DNA from: Alentia gelatinosa
Lineage: Eukaryota > Annelida > Polychaeta > Phyllodocida > Polynoidae
Assembly: GCA_950022655.1 (NCBI GenBank)
Contig: OX465579.1
Span: forward strand, 51,005,950-51,069,949
Reading direction: 5' to 3'
Length of the DNA stretch: 64,000 nt
Below are positions 10,523 to 64,000 of the stretch, one piece after another (the first letter of the stretch is position 1; every line of letters starts with the position of its first letter). A model generated the notes under the pieces. It was given only the letters and a program-made list of their open reading frames with translations, was not told the DNA's origin and searched no databases. The translations under genes were made by a program, and so were the position numbers.

Positions 10523-10875
10523 AGTGAATCTTTTAGTTTTGTCAACTTTTGATATTCACAGCTTGCATATGTATCCAGAGGAGCATTGTATGCTGTTTCT
10601 CATGGTCGTATAACCACATATTCATCCTAAAAAGAAGCATAATACAGACGAAACTTCGAATCCGCCGCCATGACGAATACTTCACCTCAAAACGAGAACG
10701 AGACTTGCCAATCATTTGCGAGGATTAAAAGCACGTGACTAGGGGTGCTTCCCTCATGTGGAGAGTCCGCAGATTGTATGTAGGTCATGATTTGATGAAA
10801 GAAAATGGCAAATATCTGACGATACGGATTTCAATGTTACCTTAGGAGGGTGTACGAGGAATTCCTGAATTTACC
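10523..10875. promoter_or_regulatory. Shared head-to-head promoter region of RAD54L and DOT1L
   Basis: The RAD54L (minus) and DOT1L (plus) start codons are 353 bp apart, so both 5' UTRs and core promoters must fit here unless non-coding first exons lie elsewhere. It contains a CCAAT at 10708-10712, an E-box CACGTG at 10732-10737 and a CpG-containing stretch near 10655-10700. No TATA box is obvious. The arrangement implies coordinated regulation; that is inference. Confidence 0.65.
10670..10738 (+). other. Possible upstream ORF in the DOT1L 5' UTR
   Basis: Twenty-two codons starting at an ideal Kozak context (gccgccATGa) and stopping at TGA inside the E-box. It is in a different frame from the DOT1L start at 10876. 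If the transcript starts upstream of 10670, this would dampen translation. Confidence 0.35.
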
Positions 10876-58420
<47,545 letters not shown>

Positions 58421-60310
58421 CCCCACACTCCACCCCTATCCCGACAAACACCCCCACACAGATCCCTCTATCCCTGCCACTACAGTGAAGACAAAGTGAT
58501 AGCCTTTCACCCTTCCCATCTCCCGTTCATCTGACATCCCACGAGCAGACAGTAGTGGCGATAATAATGTGACTGTTTTAGTTATATTTGGTTTTGTGGG
58601 TCGTCGTGTCACGCGGTGTTGAAGCTGTTGGCGTCGTGTGTTGACCGGATTTATTATTGTGCTGTTGGCGACACGACCCGTTTTTGTTGTGATACGTGCC
58701 GTTAATACACAGAGTTGGGGTTCGACAGTGGATGTGCGTGTGGCGTGCGTGCGTGCGTGCTGACCTTTTATTTTAATGGGCATCCAGTGTGGCGATCATG
58801 GTCTCTATGATAATGCAGGAACCTATCTGGGAAAGAAACCTTGAGGCGCCGCGCCTTTTAATTTAAATACTTTCTGATATCAATGCATATATATCATCAC
58901 CTATCACCAATTCATTGGATTTCATGCAGCAGAATTTATAAATGCAGTAAATTTCTGAACACCTATCATAGCACAGGATATCAGTTATACCCGATGTAAG
59001 AAATGTAACACGAGAAACTACTTAAGGTTAAGATCAAGATTTCATAGTCAAACATGTACTCCTTGGCTCTTTCCGTGGTAGGTTCTTGCCGCAGTCGATG
59101 TCCACCAGGTGGCAGCCTTGGCGGTGGTAGTGGCGTTGTCTGGTGTGGAGCTTGGCCGGCGTCTAAGTCTACTTCCGCTCTTGGTGTCGTGGACAAGGGA
59201 ACTCCAGTCTTTGTTTCCCTGTCTCCCTTTTTTTTGTCATTCTCTCTTGTTGCTGCTTTACATGTCCTGCTTGGTTGTCTGTGCTAGTGTTCCTCAGCGA
59301 CAAGTACCACGTCATCACGACATAAAGTTTGACGTCAAACAGACGCCGTACAGTGACACAACCTGTGGACGTAGAATCACATCAATTGAAGGTCAGTGGA
59401 GAGTTATTCAGGCTCTCCTTAGTGTTAATAATGTGGACTAGGGCGTAGCAAGATTAAGCTTGTATTTTATTAATGTGGATAGCTATGTTCACAACTTGTT
59501 TACAAATCCGTGTACATGTATGTTGAGATGGGTAGACGCGGCATAGTGTAACTGTGCGACCGTCCCCTCCTCGCCATCACATCTCCACACCAAGACCTCA
59601 GCTACCATTCAACGTGCAATAGGAAACATTAAAGGCTTTCATTTCGATACCTCAACATGATACGGCGTATTTTATCTAATCTATTATTTTAATAATATTT
59701 GTAGTTTGTTGCGCTTGTCTGATGTACGATCTTGACAGTGGTGGTCGCACAAGACTGGGGGTGTTTATATATTGCGTGTAGGTATGTCGATACATCTCCA
59801 GAGACTTGACTGTTGTAGACGCACAATCCCAATTCAGTTGGTCTTTGATAAGTCAGTGCAGTGACGCTTGGTTGGAGAGGTAACCATGTATGTTAGTTTG
59901 TACGCACAGCCCTAACTAACCGACTTCGGGCTCCGATCAGGGACAGCTACTTTGCCGAGGGACATGCGGATTATTTGATGAATATTTTCGTTGGTTGACG
60001 AGAATTCTCAGGGACATGGAATTTGGCATTTAATATATTCGGCAATGTCTGAAAGCAAACGGCCAACCCTTGTACTGCTAGCGCCAACCCCCCACACCCG
60101 CCCTCCAAAAAAAGAGTATAGAAAATTTATTCAGTGTTATGAGATGTGTATACCAGAGCGCACCATGTTGTAAGTTATTCTGCTGATCAATTTGATTATA
60201 TCCAATTCGCGTATGGTGCTCTCCAGGTTAGAACCTCTTTGATTGATTTTATTTTACAATGACCCTTCACATTGCGCAAATCAATTCAACCGAATCTACA
60301 AATAAACGGG
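58421..60310 (+). other. Probable DOT1L 3' UTR and downstream
   Basis: No conserved coding sequence. Candidate poly(A) signals are ATTAAA near 59629 and AATAAA at 60301-60306; which is used cannot be told. The ORF at 59109-59441 is probably chance. A CTCF-like CCACCAGGTGGCAG lies at 59102-59115. Confidence 0.5.
59102..59115 (+). promoter_or_regulatory. CTCF-like motif downstream of DOT1L
   Basis: CCACCAGGTGGCAG matches the CTCF core fully. It lies about 700 bp after the stop codon. Motif match by eye. Confidence 0.4.
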
Positions 60311-61029
60311 AAAAAAACAACAAAAAAGCGCGACTTCTTCCAGTTGAGAATGTGTGTGTATGAGTGAAGTAGACACAGCAGTCTGTGGCGACTAGTTTCG
60401 GTGTCAGCCAGAACTATGCACAGTAGAATGCACTCTCAGAGTGCGAGTATACTTGACGAAACCTCCCAGGAATTTATTACACCAAAAAAATCAAATCAGA
60501 GAAATAAAATACTAGTGTAAGTAAATCGGGCTATTTCCTCACCGTTAGTATCTGTGAAAACTCGTGCACCTTTCACATATCATCCTTGATGGAAAAGGTG
60601 TGTGTACACATCGTAGTATCTTCAACGTCCCCCCTCCCAAGATTAAAAGAATTTCTATCATGTCCTTTTTTAAATGTTCGAACGAGCAGCTGTGCTTTGG
60701 TGTGTTGGTTATATTAAATGTGTGTTGTTTCTGCTGTTACTTAAACTTCAAGTTATACACGTCAATTGAAATGTGAATTGTTGTTTGCTGGCAATGTCCT
60801 CCAGATTTGCGTTGTTTTGAGATGAAAGGAATTGACATCCGTTGTTTAGCATAGGCAGCTTTTACTCCTGCTTTAAACTATGTCACGATTTGAATGCTTC
60901 AACTGATGATCGCTATTTTGATCCAATTTAGGGTAAGTTTTGAACCAACAACTAATGATAAGAATTGATGTAGCACGTCCGGTCGCCTAAATCAGTCTGC
61001 GAATGTAGGAAGAATGGATAAAAGCGCGT

Positions 61030-61410
61030 TTACCATAGACCCTTCTTTATAAACAGATTAAAGATTGGTTCTAGAAAGGATATGCGAAGCGTTTATTATA
61101 GGATATCTTTGTAAACGGATTAAAGATGGTACCTGAAGGGATTCGTAAGGCATTTATTTTAGACTGTCTTAAAATGGAGTAAAGATACATAGCGAGGGGA
61201 TGTGTGAGGCGTTTAGTAAAGACTCCTTTTAAACTGAGTAAAGACGGATACCAGAAGGGACTTGTATTTAAGGCGCTTTGTAAATGGCGTAAACATGGGT
61301 ACCAGAAGGGATTTATGAAGCATTTATCATAGACTGATTTCTATAAACAGTGTAAGAATGGTGTTTACCATAGACTATCTTTGTAAACTGATCATTGATG
61401 ATTACCGGAC
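61030..61410 (+). repeat. Degenerate ~60-70-bp tandem repeat
   Basis: About six variants of tttgtaaacngattaaagat, ggtaccagaagggat and gcatttatyatagac. Non-coding. Confidence 0.8.
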
Positions 61411-61466
61411 AGACATTGTTTAGGCGTTAATTGAACTTTTTTGTAAGGGGAGTACGCATACGTATC

Positions 61467-61565
61467 CCATCCCTGGTATGTTTTTCCCATTCCCTTAACA
61501 TCGTAAGAAAACCCAACGCCCGTTGTGTAGTGAAAAAAAACTCAACAGGGTGTTGAGTATTTTGT
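61467..61565 (+). mobile_element. Diverged header fragment of the foldback family
   Basis: atccctggtatgtttttccc, cccttaacatcgtaaga resembles the header at 9100; followed by a short inverted repeat (actcaacagggtgttgagt). Confidence 0.4.
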
Positions 61566-61599
61566 GGAGTTATAAAATATCAGCTAATCAGATTCCAAA

Positions 61600-63670
61600 G
61601 CTTGAAAGTAGTTCCGGCTTGTCATGTCAAAAGTAGCAAAGCAGCAGTCTATACACGTTTAACAAGGCAAACTATGTGGTTGAAAAGGTTCTTTCGTGAC
61701 AATAGATTGCTGATTATTTTCTCTGTATAAAGTCAGAACTACACTCGAATTGGTGAATTTTACAAGTACATTACTCATTAAAGTTGCCACGGAACCTAAA
61801 TCAGATACTTTTCTTGAGATTCCTACGCAATTTCAAGTCGCGGCGTACTTGTCAATTTTACCTACATTTGTTAATAGTTCCAGACATGCGAAGTGCAAAA
61901 TATGAAATGTATATCGATACACCACACAGGAAAATGTATGAGACTATCGGGTGCCGGTGTGTATAAAGGAAAGTGGGAGACACGAGAGGCTTCGATACAC
62001 ATACCGTGAACTATCAGTTTCGTCGTGGTTATAAACTATTCTATGTGTTTTGTTTTACGATGAATAAGTTGGATCAAGTGTCTGCCAGCACCTTGTACAG
62101 AGATAATGGATTGGCCAATTGAGGAACTGAACACCTCACTTTGATTAATGTTTATACAGTCTGACCTATTTAAAGCAACAATTAACTCTTTACTCTCTCT
62201 GATCTTATGATGGAAATTGTTGATTTTTGTTGTGGGTAGAAAATCTACAACGTATTTTTTGTGTGTGCGCACAAGCAGCATGGTTTAAGGTATCAGGGGG
62301 TTGTCGACTTGCTGGTCCCCGTGTTGCGTGCTTAAGTGGTAGCGTGCGTACCCCTACTGCGCACTAGGGTAATTCAGTGGCTGTGATAACTATCCCCTGG
62401 CGAGGGAGTTTCTTTAGGGTAGATTTTAATTATCAAACATACTATTCTCAATTATCTGAATACAAAAAAATAAATGTAAAAACGAAGAGAGAACAGGAAG
62501 ACTAAAGATGGCACGTAACCTATGGAGTGGCATTGGTTTTCTTCTCATGTATAAGCAGTGGTTCGTCTCACTCTCCGACACCTGAAAACATCATCACCGT
62601 GGACCCTCCTTCAGTAGTTCTGAACTACAACACCAGAGGGCATTGCATGTAGCCCTCTTTGCTTGTGAGCTGTATGCTGTTGACGGTGCCTCGTTCTGGT
62701 TTAAAAGGGAATCTAGGCTTCAAAGAAGCAATCAATACCTCAGTCTACGAAATTCTACACTTTATCTAGGGTGGCTGGCGGTGCAAAGTGAATGCCACAA
62801 ATTCAAACACTTTGAGCCAAGAGCGGGCCCAATATGCAAATGTCATCACTAAATCTGGTTCGATTTATTATTTGTTGTGTTTTTTAATTTCTCAAAGGAC
62901 CACATTATTGAGACAATTTCCAGAGAAAGGTTTTGTTACAGTAAATTGTTATGTATGATGTGTGAATGTAACATGGCAACAACCATGGCAGCAAACAGTC
63001 ATGCCCGCGGTCCTCACGGGCGAGGCTTGAACCAACTATTAAGGTCCTCTTACACCGGGGAGCAAATGTGAATATATTATTATATAGATATGTAACATTT
63101 GCTGGAAAATACTATTTGGGTATGCGTCACACAATGTTCTATTATTAGTCTCTTGGATCTCCAGTTTGTAAATACATGTACACATTGTGTTAGATAGACA
63201 AAATGGACTTTTCTATTAACTGGTTATATGTGAATGAGATAACTAAAACCTTGACTACTGAGTTTTGTAATAAAGTAAAAATGAAAACAATTACTGGGTA
63301 CCTTTGTGATCTTTTTAAAACCGCAGAAATAACCGATATGTAGATAAGTAGATTTATATGGAGCATTGAGCTGCCCCCTCCTCTATCAATGGTTCCCATT
63401 CTGATCACAGGTTGTACACCAGTGACAGTGACCGTAGTCCTTCACACTAATTATCGATGGTTTACAAAGTGCCCATTAGAACGTTTGGGACTCTGTAAAC
63501 CACCACCCATTGTTTAAAAAATGTCAGATACGGCCTCGAGGCCACTGTATACGAGTAGTCCCTTTGTGCTCTAGAGCCAAATAATAGTCTCTTGAATATG
63601 CCTAGTTCTGGCTTCGATTTTTTTGAGAAGATGGATAATAACTACAACAAACAATGGATATGTAGACAGA
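61600..63670. other. Intergenic, no gene seen
   Basis: No ORF with recognisable content. A tRNA-like A-box string near 62330 and a CTCF-like caccagagggca at 62631-62642 are the only minor signals. Confidence 0.5.
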
Positions 63671-63672
63671 CA

Positions 63673-64000
63673 CAGGAATGCCAGTTTGTAGGATTTTGCC
63701 CACATGTAGGATTTTCATTTAAGTTTAAAGGAGATGAAAATTTCAAGAAATTGTATATATCTCGAGAGCAATATTGACTCCATAAACATGTTCTATAATA
63801 TTTCCAAATTCCAGCACACTCAGTTAGAGGGCCTATGGATCCCATTGCTCCAAGCTACAGCTGTAGGACGGTAGGATTCCCGTAGGAAATGCTCCTACAG
63901 ACAAGGGCAAACTAAAATACTGACATCTGATTGGCTTAAAATGTTACATGTGAGAATAGTTATTAAAGAATTGCCAAGCCTAAAAGAAAATATCAAAGGA
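63673..64000 (+). mobile_element. CAGGGATGCCAGTT-type element, second copy (cut by window end)
   Basis: From caggaatgccagtttgtagg it is collinear with 25488-25820 and continues as taaagaattgccaagcctaa, matching 26102-26138. It therefore represents the empty site for the foldback insertion at 25820-26101. Confidence 0.8.

Overview
The window comes from an animal genome. Two conserved metazoan genes are split into many short exons with GT-AG introns (one GC-AG). The introns are AT-rich and hold MITE-like elements, foldback repeats, minisatellites and long poly(G)/poly(C) runs. The repeats and protein divergence suggest a marine invertebrate, perhaps a mollusc or other lophotrochozoan; I cannot place it more precisely from sequence alone.

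Layout. Positions 1-10522 on the minus strand hold the 5' part of RAD54L, the SWI2/SNF2 recombination ATPase. Nine coding exons were reconstructed with consistent splice phases: a first coding exon that is only the ATG, through the GLGKT Walker A exon, to an exon running off the left edge. Positions 10876-58420 on the plus strand hold what looks like the whole coding region of DOT1L, the histone H3 lysine-79 methyltransferase: 22 coding exon positions and about 1,900 residues. The two start codons lie head to head about 350 bp apart, so 10523-10875 is probably a shared bidirectional promoter. From 58421 to 64000 I see a 3' UTR and repeats but no further gene.

Main biological finding. DOT1L exon 10 encodes the end of the catalytic domain, including the residues equivalent to human W305 and Y312 of the lysine channel. 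It is present as two tandem copies (10a, 10b) of exactly 107 nt, separated by only 52 nt. Splicing both in, or skipping both, gives an immediate stop, so they must be mutually exclusive. They keep W and YY but differ in the four residues between (RPVT versus KAFI), which implies two catalytic isoforms of the enzyme. A third, broken copy of the same exon and its short intron lies 5.7 kb upstream in intron 5. RAD54L independently carries degenerate tandem relics of its Walker A exon.

Repeats. A foldback family (copies near 5.3, 8.7, 9.1, 25.8 and 52.6 kb) has a shared header whose flanking stem shows compensatory base changes between copies, followed by long hairpins that differ completely between subfamilies. 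One copy is inserted without target duplication in another repeat whose empty counterpart is at the right end of the window. There are also piggyBac-like, TA-flanked and CAGGGATG-ended MITEs, several minisatellites, near-perfect palindromes, and GC-rich islands inside DOT1L introns.
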